NCBI GenBank assembly: GCA_958295725.1
Contig: OY282368.1
Coordinates: 1,572,001 to 1,636,000 of the forward strand
From: an uncultured Alphaproteobacteria bacterium
Lineage (GTDB): Bacteria > Pseudomonadota > Alphaproteobacteria > UBA2966
Direction of reading: 5' to 3'
Length of the DNA: 64,000 nucleotides
Each line of letters opens with the position of its first letter. Position 1 is the stretch's first letter. The notes beneath the pieces were generated by a model that was not told the DNA's origin, did no database searches, and saw nothing but the letters and a program-made list of their open reading frames with translations. Made by a program: the position numbers and the translations under genes. This document shows positions 34,256-43,012 of this stretch, piece after piece.

Positions 34256-35809
34256 TCAGAGCGGAATGTTACCGTGTTTCTTGGGCGGCCGGGTTTCGCG
34301 CTTCGACAGCAGGCTGCGAAGGCCCAGCGCGACGGCCGAGCGGGTGTGCGACGGCTCGATGATATCAGTGACGAAGCCCTTGCTCGCCGACAAATACGGC
34401 GAGGCGAACCGCTCGCGATATTCCGTAGCGAGTTCGGCCCGTAGAGCATCGGGATCCCCCGCCTCCTGCAGCTCTCTCCGGTACAGGATGTTCACGGCGC
34501 CGTCGGCGCCCATCACCGCGATTTCCGCGCTCGGCCAGGCGAACGCCAGATCGGCGCCCATATCGCGGCTGCACATGGCAAGGTAGGCGCCGCCATAGGC
34601 CTTGCGCATGAACACCGTGACCTTGGGGGATGTCGAATTTCCGTAGGCGAACAGCATCTTCGCGCCGTGCCGAATGATGCCGCCCAGTTCCTGCGTCACA
34701 CCAGGAAGGAATCCGGGAACGTCGACCAGCGTAACGATGGGAATGTTGAAGCAGTCGAGGAAGTTGATGAAGCGCGCCGCCTTGTCCGAGGCGTCGATAT
34801 CGAGCGTACCCGCCTTCACCATCGACTGGTTGGCGATAATGCCGACCACGATTCCGCCGATACGGGCGAAGCCGATGACGACATTGCCCGCGAAATCGGG
34901 TTGCACCTCCGTGAACGAACTCTCGTCCACCAGCCGGGCGATAACCAGATGCGCATCGATCGGTTCCTTTTCCGACTCCGGAACCAGGGCGTTCATTCCG
35001 GAATCCTCTCTGAGCGTGAGGTTCTCCGCGGGCTCGTGCGGCGGATCCATTACATTGTTCGACGGCAGGTACGACAATAACCGCTGGACGATCGCGATGG
35101 CGTGGGCGTCGTCATCGGCCACGAAGTGGATGTTGCCGCTGATCGCGGCGTGCGCCGCGGCGCTGCCGATCTCCTCCATGGTCGTGATCTGACCGGTCGC
35201 CGCGCGGATGACGTCGGGGCCACAGATGAACATGTTGGCGTTGGACTTCGTCATGACGATGAAGTCCATCAGCGCCGGCGAGTAGGAGGCTCCGCCCGCG
35301 CACGGCCCGGCGATGATCGCGATTTGAGGCACCACGCCGGACATCCGGACATTGCGGACGAACACCTGCCCGTAGCCGGCCAGCGATTCCACGCCTTCCT
35401 GTATCCTGGCGCCGCCGGAATCGTTGAAAGCGACGATGGGCATCCCGTTCATGCCGGCGTAGTCCATGATATTGCATATCTTCTGCGCGTGGATCTTTCC
35501 CAACGATCCACCGGCGACGGTAAAATCCTGGCTGAAGGCCGCGACGGCGCGACCTTCGGTGAACCCGATTCCGGTGATTACGCCGTCGCCGGCGAGCTCG
35601 CGCCTCTCCATCCCGAAGTGCCGCGTCTCGTGCCGGACGTGCAGCCCGAATTCCTGGAAGGTATCGCTGTCGAACAGGCCGACAAGCCGTTCCCGAGCGG
35701 TCATCTGGCCTCGCTCGCGGCGTTGCTCCAGTTTGTCCGCGCCACCGCCAAGCAGAGCCTTCTCGCGACGACGCACGAGGTCTGTCAGAAGTTCGGTCAG
35801 TCTTGCCAT
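34256..35809 (-). CDS. mmdA: Methylmalonyl-CoA decarboxylase alpha / acyl-CoA carboxyltransferase subunit
   Basis: A 517-residue carboxyltransferase of the propionyl/methylmalonyl-CoA group, with two crotonase-like halves. It has SQDFTVAGGSLGKIHAQKI, the oxyanion-hole element NDSGGARIQEGVESLAGYG, IIAGPCAGGASYSPALMDF, and the C-terminal GGIIRHGAKMLFAYGNST with MRKAYGGAYLAMCSRDMGAD. In methylmalonyl-CoA decarboxylases this subunit transfers the carboxyl group to biotin. It heads an operon with OadG-like, biotin-carrier and beta subunit genes, which supports a sodium-translocating decarboxylase rather than a cytosolic carboxylase. The ATG at 35807-35809 is the normal family start. Confidence 0.88.
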   Translation of the reverse strand: MARLTELLTDLVRRREKALLGGGADKLEQRRERGQMTARERLVGLFDSDTFQEFGLHVRHETRHFGMERRELAGDGVITGIGFTEGRAVAAFSQDFTVAGGSLGKIHAQKICNIMDYAGMNGMPIVAFNDSGGARIQEGVESLAGYGQVFVRNVRMSGVVPQIAIIAGPCAGGASYSPALMDFIVMTKSNANMFICGPDVIRAATGQITTMEEIGSAAAHAAISGNIHFVADDDAHAIAIVQRLLSYLPSNNVMDPPHEPAENLTLREDSGMNALVPESEKEPIDAHLVIARLVDESSFTEVQPDFAGNVVIGFARIGGIVVGIIANQSMVKAGTLDIDASDKAARFINFLDCFNIPIVTLVDVPGFLPGVTQELGGIIRHGAKMLFAYGNSTSPKVTVFMRKAYGGAYLAMCSRDMGADLAFAWPSAEIAVMGADGAVNILYRRELQEAGDPDALRAELATEYRERFASPYLSASKGFVTDIIEPSHTRSAVALGLRSLLSKRETRPPKKHGNIPL

Positions 35810-35919
35810 GTCCCGGGTGTTCGAAAGTGGCAGGAATCAAAGGGACCGGAGCGCCCAGAACGACATTATAGCGGGGGCGCGGCCAGCGGAAAGGCCCAAC
35901 GCCGACGAAGACGCCTCCG

Positions 35920-36630
35920 TCACGGGAGGCGGCTCAATTCGAGCAAACGCTCGACCGCGCGCAGGTCGGCACGCTGGCGTTCGGCGCGTTCCACCGCCTC
36001 CGCGTCGGCGCCCCAGCGCTCGGCCTGCCACGTCTCGTCGAGACGGCTCAATTCCCAAGCCGACCGAGCGTCCAGACGACCGCGAGACAAAGCCAGCGCC
36101 AACACCAGAGAGCCGGTGGTTGTCGTCGCCAGATGGAGCGCGGCGAGTTCCAGGTCATCGTGCGCGGCGACGGCATCGCGCAGCGCGGCCAGACTGCCAC
36201 GCGCCTGCTCGACCGGCACGATGCCGGCCGCCACGGCCAAGGGGGCCGACAACGCCTCGTCGGCCCAGTCGAGCAAGGGTTGCCATTTTTTCGCCTGACG
36301 GGCGGAAAGGCCCGCACGCTCCGATCGATAGCACAACAGATCGGTTTCCCCGTAAGCGGATATCCGAGAGACGATCCCATCCCTTCCCGGCGCCACCTGG
36401 TCGATCGCCGACAGCACGATGCGAGTCAACGGCATACGCCATGGCTTAACCTCGTCCCGCCCGTCCCGCCATTCCTTCGCGACCGCGAGCGCCAGGGATT
36501 CGTTCGGAAACCGGACAATCGATTTCGCGGGCGATCTCAAGGGCCGGCCGTCCAACGTCACCACCGGCGCGCCATCGACCGAGTCCACACCCACTTCCTT
36601 GTAGACACGTTTGAGCGGACCAAGGGTCAT
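35920..36630 (-). CDS. ATP12-family F1-ATPase assembly chaperone
   Basis: A 236-residue ATP12-type chaperone, found mainly in Alphaproteobacteria and mitochondria, where it helps assemble the F1-ATPase alpha subunit. Landmarks are KRVYKEVGVD near the N-terminus, VVTLDGRPLRSPAK, VAKEWRDGRDEVKPWRMPLTRI, the motif SAYGETDLLCYRSE and a C-terminal acidic/basic helix. The ATG at 36628-36630 fits the family start; the longer open frame upstream has no similarity. It lies 86 bp after the HAD gene, in the order rluC-HAD-ATP12 common in this class. Confidence 0.88.
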   Translation of the reverse strand: MTLGPLKRVYKEVGVDSVDGAPVVTLDGRPLRSPAKSIVRFPNESLALAVAKEWRDGRDEVKPWRMPLTRIVLSAIDQVAPGRDGIVSRISAYGETDLLCYRSERAGLSARQAKKWQPLLDWADEALSAPLAVAAGIVPVEQARGSLAALRDAVAAHDDLELAALHLATTTTGSLVLALALSRGRLDARSAWELSRLDETWQAERWGADAEAVERAERQRADLRAVERLLELSRLP

Positions 36631-36716
36631 TCGCCGGGTACCTTGCCGGCAGCGGCGCCGATATCCTCGACCGTTCCGAGAGCGAGTCCGCAGCGGCCCG
36701 GTTTCATCGCCCAGCT

Positions 36717-37391
36717 TCATCGCCCATCGAGCAGGGCCGTCAATACCTCCGCAAGGTCTTGAAATCGGTCGATCACGGCGTGCGCGCCGACCGCCCGCAA
36801 CTCGTCGACAGGATGGTAGCCCCACGACACACCCACCGCATAGGTCCCGGCCGCCCTGGCCATTTCCATATCGTAGGTCGTGTCGCCCACGACGGTCGTG
36901 GTCCCGGGCTCCGCGCCCGCTTCCGCGACCGCGCGCCGCACCATCGCCGGGTGGGGTTTCCCGGGATTCCGGTCGGCGGTCTGAAGCGTGACGAACCGAT
37001 CGTGGATTCCATGATGCCGAAGTGTCGCTTCGAGACCCCGCAACGACTTTCCAGTAGCCACACCGGCAAGCATCCCACCCCCTTCTATGTGGGCGAGGGC
37101 CTCGATGACCCCCGGATACAGCGGTTCCTCGTAATCGGGCGCGCTCCGCATCTCGAGGAAGGCTGAACGATAACCCTCGATCAACCGCCCATGATCTCCC
37201 GCGGAGCCCTCGGGCAGAAGCCGCGCCATGGACTCGGAGAGCGACAATCCGACGACGCGGCGAATGGCGTCCTCGGACGGGCGGGGGAAATTCAGGCCGT
37301 CGAACGTCCGATTCATCGCGCCGATAATCGTCCGCTGACTGTCCACCAGCGTACCGTCGCAATCAAATATGACCAGCCGACGCGGTTTCAT
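36717..37391 (-). CDS. HAD-superfamily phosphatase (phosphoglycolate phosphatase-like)
   Basis: A 224-residue HAD hydrolase, subfamily IA. Motif I is FDCDGTLVDSQ (nucleophile Asp10 and acid/base Asp12), with a helical cap domain about residues 18-85. Motif II is AGVATGKS, motif III is GKPHPAMV with the lysine, and motif IV is VVGDTTYDMEMARAAG. The overall pattern resembles Gph and alphaproteobacterial relatives; the substrate is unknown. The start ATG overlaps the stop of the rluC-like gene (ATGA). Confidence 0.88.
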   Translation of the reverse strand: MKPRRLVIFDCDGTLVDSQRTIIGAMNRTFDGLNFPRPSEDAIRRVVGLSLSESMARLLPEGSAGDHGRLIEGYRSAFLEMRSAPDYEEPLYPGVIEALAHIEGGGMLAGVATGKSLRGLEATLRHHGIHDRFVTLQTADRNPGKPHPAMVRRAVAEAGAEPGTTTVVGDTTYDMEMARAAGTYAVGVSWGYHPVDELRAVGAHAVIDRFQDLAEVLTALLDGR

Positions 37392-38341
37392 CTCGGGTCC
37401 TCACGATCGCGCGGTACGTCGTCGCGTCCTCCCCGGAAGTCGAAAAACTCCCAAGTTTCCAGCATATGGGGCGGCAACGGCGCCGACACGGATATCCTGT
37501 CTCCATCCGGCATCGGAACGTCCATGAACCGGGCATGGAGATGCAATCGCCGGGAAAGCCCCGATATATGCGCGGCCGGCCCGCCATACTTTCCGTCCCC
37601 CAGGACCGGTGTCCCGAGCGCCGCCATGTGGACCCGAAGCTGATGGGTTCGGCCCGTTTCGGGCGATAGTTCGACCCAGGCCGCCCGGCGGCCCGCGGTC
37701 TCGACGACGCGAAAACCGGTCCGAGCCCGCTTGCCGTCGACAACCGCCGCCATACGCTCGCGTCCCCGCCCGCCCTGTTTGGCGAGGGGAAGGTCGACCG
37801 ATCCTTCGGGAAGCCTGGGAACGCCGACCACCACGGCCCAATAGGTCTTCCGCGTCTCGCGCCGCCGCAGCGCGTCGGCAATCGCGGCTGTCGCCCTGGG
37901 GGTCCGGCCGATCAACAGGACGCCGCTCGTATCCTTATCCAATCGATGCGCCAGACGCGGCCGCTCGGTCAGCCCGAATCGCAGCGCGTCCAGCATCGCG
38001 TCGACATGCCGCCCGACGCCGCTTCCCCCCTGTACCGCCAGCCCCGCCGGCTTGTTCAGAGCAATGAGGGCGGAGTTCCTGTAGATCACATGGGCGCGAA
38101 TCCACCGGGCGTCGTCTTCCCCGATCGAGGCACGTTCATAGGGGGACTCGACGGAATCCTTCCCACCGTTCGTTCCGCCTTCGACTATCGGCGGAATGCG
38201 GATGGTCTGACCCTCGGCGATCCGGGTCGAGGCCTTCACGCGCCGCCCATCGAGCCGGATCTGTCCCTTGCGCAGAAGTTTCTCCATCCGGCCGTGAGAC
38301 AAGGCCGGATAGTGTCGCCGAAACCAACGGTCGAGGCGCAT
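37388..38341 (-). CDS. rluC: RluC/RluD-family ribosomal RNA pseudouridine synthase
   Basis: A 317-residue enzyme that isomerises uridines in large-subunit rRNA. The N-terminal S4 RNA-binding domain (MRLDRWFRRHYPALSHGRMEKLLRKGQI, given in parts: RLDRWFRRH, GRMEKLLRKG, IRLDGRRVK) is followed by the catalytic domain with AHRLDKDTSGVLLIG (catalytic Asp) and ELSPETGRTHQLRVHMAALG. The ATG at 38339-38341 has GAGG 6 bases upstream; the longer frame upstream overlaps crcB on the same strand and is excluded. RluC or RluD cannot be distinguished firmly. Confidence 0.87.
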   Translation of the reverse strand: MRLDRWFRRHYPALSHGRMEKLLRKGQIRLDGRRVKASTRIAEGQTIRIPPIVEGGTNGGKDSVESPYERASIGEDDARWIRAHVIYRNSALIALNKPAGLAVQGGSGVGRHVDAMLDALRFGLTERPRLAHRLDKDTSGVLLIGRTPRATAAIADALRRRETRKTYWAVVVGVPRLPEGSVDLPLAKQGGRGRERMAAVVDGKRARTGFRVVETAGRRAAWVELSPETGRTHQLRVHMAALGTPVLGDGKYGGPAAHISGLSRRLHLHARFMDVPMPDGDRISVSAPLPPHMLETWEFFDFRGGRDDVPRDREDPR

Positions 38342-38382
38342 GTCAGCCTCGCCGGAGGATACCGCACGGAATCCGACGCCAC

Positions 38383-38763
38383 TCACGCGTGGAGAACGCG
38401 TATCAAATGCATACCGGCGAACATGCCGCCGAGCGCCAGGATGACGGAAGCGATCACGTATCCGGCCGCGAGCACGGTCTCGCCTCGCTCCATCAGCGTC
38501 GCGAAGTCCAGCGAGAACGCCGAAAACGTCGTGAATCCACCGAGCAAACCGACGGTCAGGAACGCGCGAAGCTCGTTGCCGACGTTCCATTTGACGGCCA
38601 TCGAAGCGACGAGGACGCCCATCAGGAACGAGCCGGCAACGTTGACGGCAAGCGTTCCGTACGGGAACGCGGCGCCAAGCCATCTGAGCGCGTACACACC
38701 GACGTAATGGCGGCCCACGGCGCCGATGGCGCCCCCGGTGGCGATAGCGAGGACGAGTTTCAT
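38383..38763 (-). CDS. crcB: CrcB/FluC fluoride channel
   Basis: A 126-residue four-helix membrane protein that forms a dual-topology dimeric fluoride channel. It has the N-terminal GGAIGAVGRHYVG, the conserved asparagine in TLAVNVAGSFLMG, and the helix-break motif VGLLGGFTTFSAFS. Its length and helix count are standard. The ATG at 38761-38763 is followed by the expected KLVLAIATGGAIG. No fluoride riboswitch is recognisable in the 40 bases between it and the upstream DUF429 gene, so constitutive expression is likely. Confidence 0.94.
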   Translation of the reverse strand: MKLVLAIATGGAIGAVGRHYVGVYALRWLGAAFPYGTLAVNVAGSFLMGVLVASMAVKWNVGNELRAFLTVGLLGGFTTFSAFSLDFATLMERGETVLAAGYVIASVILALGGMFAGMHLIRVLHA

Positions 38764-38803
38764 GGAAAGGTCCGTTCGAGCGATGCGCAATACCGCGACA
38801 GGT

Positions 38804-39700
38804 TCATGTGACACCGAATATCCAGCCCTCATGCCACCGGCGCGCGGCGCACAACCCCGGAGGGTTCCAAACCTTGCCCTTGCCCGACAGGTGCCGCAAG
38901 GCCGCCGCCACAATCAGGGCATCCGCTCTGTCGCCCGGGGCCCCGCCCTCCAACACATCGTCCCGTAGCGACTCCGAGTCATAAAATTCCAGGATCCGAT
39001 TGAGCGTTTTCACATCGCGAACCTTTCCCTTCGCGGCTTCCGACATGCGAACGAAGGCGCCCGGATACACTTCCACGGCGACGGTAGCCGAACGGGATTC
39101 GGACGGGTCGAAGGGCCAGACGCGCAAACGGGGGATTTCGCCACGCAGGCGATGAAGGACGCGCATCCCAGCGAGCGACCCCTTCCCGACCTGTGCCGGT
39201 CCCACCAACTTGAACACGGTCTCCGGACGCCCCCAGCCCATGCGATGGCAACGCTCGTCCGTCATGCGCAGGCGGTGCTCGTATCGGACACCGCCTTGAA
39301 AATAGGAGGCATATCGTTTGTCTTCGACGAACGTTCCAGCGTAAAAACTTTCCGTGTTCCCACACCTTCCATCAACATGCCGCCACAAGTCGAAAACGGT
39401 ATAGGGTGTGTCGGGACTACCGGGAAAGAATTCACCCGTGTCATGACGCGGAAACGAGAAGGCGAAATCGAGCCCGACCAGAACGCGGTCGTTTCCCGAG
39501 AAGGTTTCTTTCACCAACCAGTCCGCGAACATGTCGCGAGTCCAGAGCTTTCCTCCACCCGGCGGGGGCACGAGACACGGCGGGGATCGCCCGTCCGTCG
39601 CCATGGCAACTTGCAAGCCAGGCAGTTCTGGACCGCGCGCGCCCGACCAATCCACGCCGACGAACCGGTCGAAGGCCATGGACGGGGCCGCTTTCATCAT
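38804..39700 (-). CDS. DUF429-like protein (RNase H-like fold)
   Basis: A 298-residue protein with the N-terminal RNase H-like strand FDRFVGVDWSGARG and a C-terminal motif GDRADALIVAAALRHL, which place it near the DUF429 group. These may be nucleases or nucleotide-binding proteins, but none is characterised to my knowledge. Other conserved spots are VGLDFAFSFPRHD and TVAVEVYPGAFVRM. The ATG at 39698-39700 overlaps the stop of rarA (ATGA), so the gene is translationally coupled to rarA and degP, suggesting a link to DNA or protein maintenance. Function unknown. Confidence 0.72.
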   Translation of the reverse strand: MMKAAPSMAFDRFVGVDWSGARGPELPGLQVAMATDGRSPPCLVPPPGGGKLWTRDMFADWLVKETFSGNDRVLVGLDFAFSFPRHDTGEFFPGSPDTPYTVFDLWRHVDGRCGNTESFYAGTFVEDKRYASYFQGGVRYEHRLRMTDERCHRMGWGRPETVFKLVGPAQVGKGSLAGMRVLHRLRGEIPRLRVWPFDPSESRSATVAVEVYPGAFVRMSEAAKGKVRDVKTLNRILEFYDSESLRDDVLEGGAPGDRADALIVAAALRHLSGKGKVWNPPGLCAARRWHEGWIFGVT

Positions 39701-41013
39701 TCCGCGCCGGTCTCGCTTTGTCGGTTTCGAAGCTTTCTCCAATACTCCAGACGCTCGCGGATATCGCGTTCGAACCCGTGTTCGCCCGGTCGGTAGAAGG
39801 CGCGGCGCGGCATGTCCTGGGGGAAGTAGTTCTGGCCGGAAAAGCCCTCCTCGGTGTCATGGTCGTAGAGGTATCCGTCACCGTATCCCAAGTCCTTCAT
39901 CAGGCGGGTCGGCGCGTTGAGAATATGCTTCGGCGGCATCAGGGACCCCGTCTCTCGCGCTTTCCGCATCGCGGCGCCCAGTGCCTGGTAGGCCGCGTTC
40001 GATTTGGGGGCGGTCGCTAGATAAATGACGGCCTGCGCCAACGCCAGTTCCCCCTCGGGACTGCCGATGAAGCCGTATGCCTCCTTGGCCGCCAGCGCCT
40101 GAAGGAGGGCGTCGGGGTCCGCGAGACCCACATCCTCTACGGAGAACCGGACCAGCCGTCGGGCAATGTAAAGTGGTTCTTCCCCTCCCACCAACATGCG
40201 GGCGAGCCAATAAAGCGCCGCATCGACATCCGAACCCCGAAGGGACTTGTGCAGCGCGCTGATCAGGTTGTAATGACCCTCTTGCGATTTGTCGTAAAGT
40301 GGCGCCCGCTTCTGGATCGCCGTCACCAATGTCCGCGAGTCGAGAACGTCGTCGCCGGACAGCGAGAACAATTCTTCGGCGAGGTTGAGCACATAGCGGC
40401 CATCGCCATCCGCCATCGCCCGCAACGTGAGGCGAGCGTCTTCATCCAGGGGCAATGACGCCGCCTCGGCCTCTTCGGCCCGCCGGAGGAGCGTCTCAAG
40501 GGCGGAATCGTCCAATCGATTCAGGACGAGGACCTGGCATCGAGACAGCAACGCCGCATTCAATTCGAACGAGGGATTTTCCGTCGTCGCACCGATCAGC
40601 ACGACGGTTCCATCCTCCACGACGGGAAGAAAAGCATCCTGTTGCGATCTGTTAAACCGATGGACCTCGTCGACGAAGAGTAGCGTTCCGCGACCATCCG
40701 AACGCCGGTTCTTCGCCGCGTCGAATATCTTTCGGAGATCCGCCACGCCGGAGAATACGGCGGATAACTGGACGAACTCCAACCCGGTGTGCTCGGCAAG
40801 AAGCCTTGCGATCGTGGTCTTGCCGGACCCGGGCGGCCCCCAGAGAATCAGCGACACGATGCGCCCGGCGGCCACCATGCGGCCGATCGGACCCTCGCCG
40901 GAAAGCAGGTGCCCCTGTCCGACGACCTCTTCCAATGTCGTCGGGCGAAGACGGTCGGCGAGCGGGCGAGCCGTCCCGTCTGCAAGCCCCGCGACCTCGA
41001 ACAAGGAACTCAT
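39697..41013 (-). CDS. rarA: Replication-associated recombination protein A (RarA/MgsA)
   Basis: A 438-residue AAA+ ATPase that acts at stalled replication forks and interacts with SSB. Residues 22-180 are the AAA core: Walker A GPPGSGKTT (59-67), Walker B LLFVDEVHRFN (about 111-121) and the sensor segment IGATTENPSFE. The C-terminal half has the tetramerisation domain (SALHKSLRGSDVDAALYW, PKHILNAPTRLMKDLGYG, YFPQDMPRRAFYRP). The start overlaps the degP stop and the end overlaps the DUF429 start, each by four bases (ATGA). Confidence 0.95.
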   Translation of the reverse strand: MSSLFEVAGLADGTARPLADRLRPTTLEEVVGQGHLLSGEGPIGRMVAAGRIVSLILWGPPGSGKTTIARLLAEHTGLEFVQLSAVFSGVADLRKIFDAAKNRRSDGRGTLLFVDEVHRFNRSQQDAFLPVVEDGTVVLIGATTENPSFELNAALLSRCQVLVLNRLDDSALETLLRRAEEAEAASLPLDEDARLTLRAMADGDGRYVLNLAEELFSLSGDDVLDSRTLVTAIQKRAPLYDKSQEGHYNLISALHKSLRGSDVDAALYWLARMLVGGEEPLYIARRLVRFSVEDVGLADPDALLQALAAKEAYGFIGSPEGELALAQAVIYLATAPKSNAAYQALGAAMRKARETGSLMPPKHILNAPTRLMKDLGYGDGYLYDHDTEEGFSGQNYFPQDMPRRAFYRPGEHGFERDIRERLEYWRKLRNRQSETGAE

Positions 41014-42458
41014 TGCCCGATCACGACCTTCAACTGACGATCGCCTCGTCCGACCGTGATCCTCCAGGTCGAGGCTCCCTCGTTCGTCGCCGCGAGAACG
41101 TCGTCCACAAGCCGGATTTCCTTACCGTTTATTCGCGCCAGCATGTCTCCCTGTTTCAGCCCCAGATTTCGGGCGGGGCCGCGTGGGGCCACCTCCGCCA
41201 CCACAACGCCTCGGCGCATGGGATCGAGACCGAGTTCCTCGGCGAAGGCCGGTGAAAGATTGCCGATCCGCGCGCCGGCCAGCGGACCCCGCCCTTCGAT
41301 CCAGGTCAGGTCCCTCCGCGGCGTCTCCGGCGGCGGTTCCAGCGCGACCTCGATTTCGAAAGTCTCCCCGCCGCGCAGAACGGTCAGCTCCACGTTCGAG
41401 TTCAAAGAACGAGTCTCGATCCGGAACGCCAAGCCCTCCGGGTCGAGCACATCGCGCCGCCCGACAGCCTTGATGATATCGCCCACCTCGACACCGGCGC
41501 GGTCCGCGGGACCTTCCGGATATACCGCGTTTACGAGAACCCCGCCGGAACGATCGAGGCCCTGCGCGGCCGCGATATCGGCAGTCACCTCCTGCCCTGT
41601 CGCGCCGAGCCATGGCCGGACCACCCGCCCCCCGCGGAGAGCGTTTTCCACGACGATGCGCACCATGTTGGCGGGAACCGCGAATCCGATACCGATGGAA
41701 CCACCCGATTTCGAGAAGATGGCCGTGTTCACGCCGGCGAGCCGACCGTCGAGACCGACCATCGCTCCCCCCGAATTTCCCGGATTTATGGCGGCGTCCG
41801 TCTGTATGAAGTAGTGGTAGTCGGCCACGCCTACCTGCGTGCGGGCGAGCGCCGAGACGATGCCGCTCGTAACGGTCTGACCCACGCCGAACGGATTTCC
41901 GATCGCGAGAACGATATCCCCGACCTCGAGGTCGTCCGAGTCCATGAGATCCAGATACGGCAACGACGCTCCCCCGGTCTCGACGCGCAGAACGGCGAGG
42001 TCCGTCCGTTCATCCGTCAGCACGACGTCGGCATCGAACTCGCGCCGGTCCGCCAACGCTACGATGACCTCGTCGGCACCGACGATGACGTGGTGGTTCG
42101 TCACGATATAACCGTCGGGGCGCACGATGACACCGGAGCCCAGCGAGTTCTCGATACGCTCGCGTCGGGCGCCGGGAAGCGGCATATCGCCGAAGAATCG
42201 GCGGAAGAACGGGTCGTCGAACAGCGGCGAGCGGAACGCCTGCCGCACGATCCTGCGCACGTAGATATTGACCACCGCCGGCGCCGTTCGGCGCACGAGC
42301 GGTGCATAGCTGAGTTGCAGCTCCGCATCGCTGGCCGGAACGATCCGTTCCGCCGCCCGGACGGCGGATGCTTCGAACGCCAATATCGCCGCACATGCGA
42401 GGAACGACACCCACCGTCTTCCAGGCACCGTGGACATCGTCCGTGTCGACCCGACCAT
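41010..42458 (-). CDS. degP: Do-family periplasmic serine protease (DegP/DegQ type)
   Basis: A 482-residue trypsin-like protease with a signal peptide (hydrophobic residues about 18-34, cleavage near VRAAE). The catalytic triad is His123 in TNHHVIV, Asp153 in RTDLAVLRV and Ser229 in INPGNSGGAM. Two PDZ domains follow (about 285-370 and 385-480), including PEGPADRAGVEVGDIIKAVG and PARNLGLKQGDMLARING. It degrades or refolds damaged periplasmic proteins. The start may be the ATG at 42456-42458 or another at 42435-42437; both keep the signal peptide. It lies 90 bp downstream of rplQ past a probable terminator, and its stop overlaps rarA. Confidence 0.88.
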   Translation of the reverse strand: MVGSTRTMSTVPGRRWVSFLACAAILAFEASAVRAAERIVPASDAELQLSYAPLVRRTAPAVVNIYVRRIVRQAFRSPLFDDPFFRRFFGDMPLPGARRERIENSLGSGVIVRPDGYIVTNHHVIVGADEVIVALADRREFDADVVLTDERTDLAVLRVETGGASLPYLDLMDSDDLEVGDIVLAIGNPFGVGQTVTSGIVSALARTQVGVADYHYFIQTDAAINPGNSGGAMVGLDGRLAGVNTAIFSKSGGSIGIGFAVPANMVRIVVENALRGGRVVRPWLGATGQEVTADIAAAQGLDRSGGVLVNAVYPEGPADRAGVEVGDIIKAVGRRDVLDPEGLAFRIETRSLNSNVELTVLRGGETFEIEVALEPPPETPRRDLTWIEGRGPLAGARIGNLSPAFAEELGLDPMRRGVVVAEVAPRGPARNLGLKQGDMLARINGKEIRLVDDVLAATNEGASTWRITVGRGDRQLKVVIGQ

Positions 42459-42483
42459 TTGAATTTCGAATTTCCGGCGGTCC

Positions 42484-42516
42484 AAAAACCCAAAAGAGGC
42501 AGCCCGATGCCACCTC
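42484..42516 (-). terminator. Probable intrinsic terminator after rplQ
   Basis: On the minus strand GAGGTGGCA pairs with TGCCTC (two-base bulge) and is followed by TTTTGGGTTTTT. It lies 32 bp after the rplQ stop and just before degP, which would end the alpha operon and separate degP expression. Confidence 0.5.
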
Positions 42517-42548
42517 CTTTGATCCTACCCCCAACTCGATCACCGGAC

Positions 42549-42980
42549 TCAGGCAGCGGCCTCCGCCGGCTCTTCGTCGGGATCCCCGGGGACCGGCCCC
42601 GAGTCCAAGCCCTTGGCCTCCCGGTCACGGTCGACCAATTCGATGAAAGCCATTTCCGCCGCGTCGCCATAACGGCGTCCCTTACGCAGCACCCGGGTGT
42701 AGCCACCGGATCGGTCGGCGTACCGTTCCGCCAACGTCGTGAACAACTTATCGATCAGCACCGTGTCCGGAATGGAAGCCAGCGCCTGGCGGCGGGCATG
42801 AAGGTCTCCGCGTTTCCCCAGCGTGACCAGTCGGTCGACGACGCGCCGGAGCTCCTTCGCCTTGGGCAATGTCGTTTCGATCTGCTCGTGCTTGATCAGG
42901 GACGCCGCCATATTGCGGAACATGGCAGTACGATGCGCACTGGTCCGATTGAGCCGGCGTCCTTGCTTGCGATGACGCAT
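42549..42980 (-). CDS. rplQ: 50S ribosomal protein L17
   Basis: A 143-residue ribosomal protein lining the exit region of the 50S subunit. The N-terminal [23 protein letters not shown] is split here as [14 protein letters not shown] and AHRTAMFRN, with conserved [13 protein letters not shown] and [20 protein letters not shown]. An acidic C-terminal tail ([11 protein letters not shown]) extends past the usual core, which is common in this class. It is the last gene of the alpha operon, 32 bp after rpoA, followed by a terminator-like hairpin. Confidence 0.97.
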   Translation of the reverse strand: MRHRKQGRRLNRTSAHRTAMFRNMAASLIKHEQIETTLPKAKELRRVVDRLVTLGKRGDLHARRQALASIPDTVLIDKLFTTLAERYADRSGGYTRVLRKGRRYGDAAEMAFIELVDRDREAKGLDSGPVPGDPDEEPAEAAA

Positions 42981-43012
42981 TTCCGTTCGCTCCCCGGACG
43001 GCCCTTCTATTC

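Noticed and set aside
38764..38803. Fluoride riboswitch upstream of crcB
   Set aside because: Only 40 bases separate crcB from the upstream gene, and no motif resembling the conserved fold is visible.
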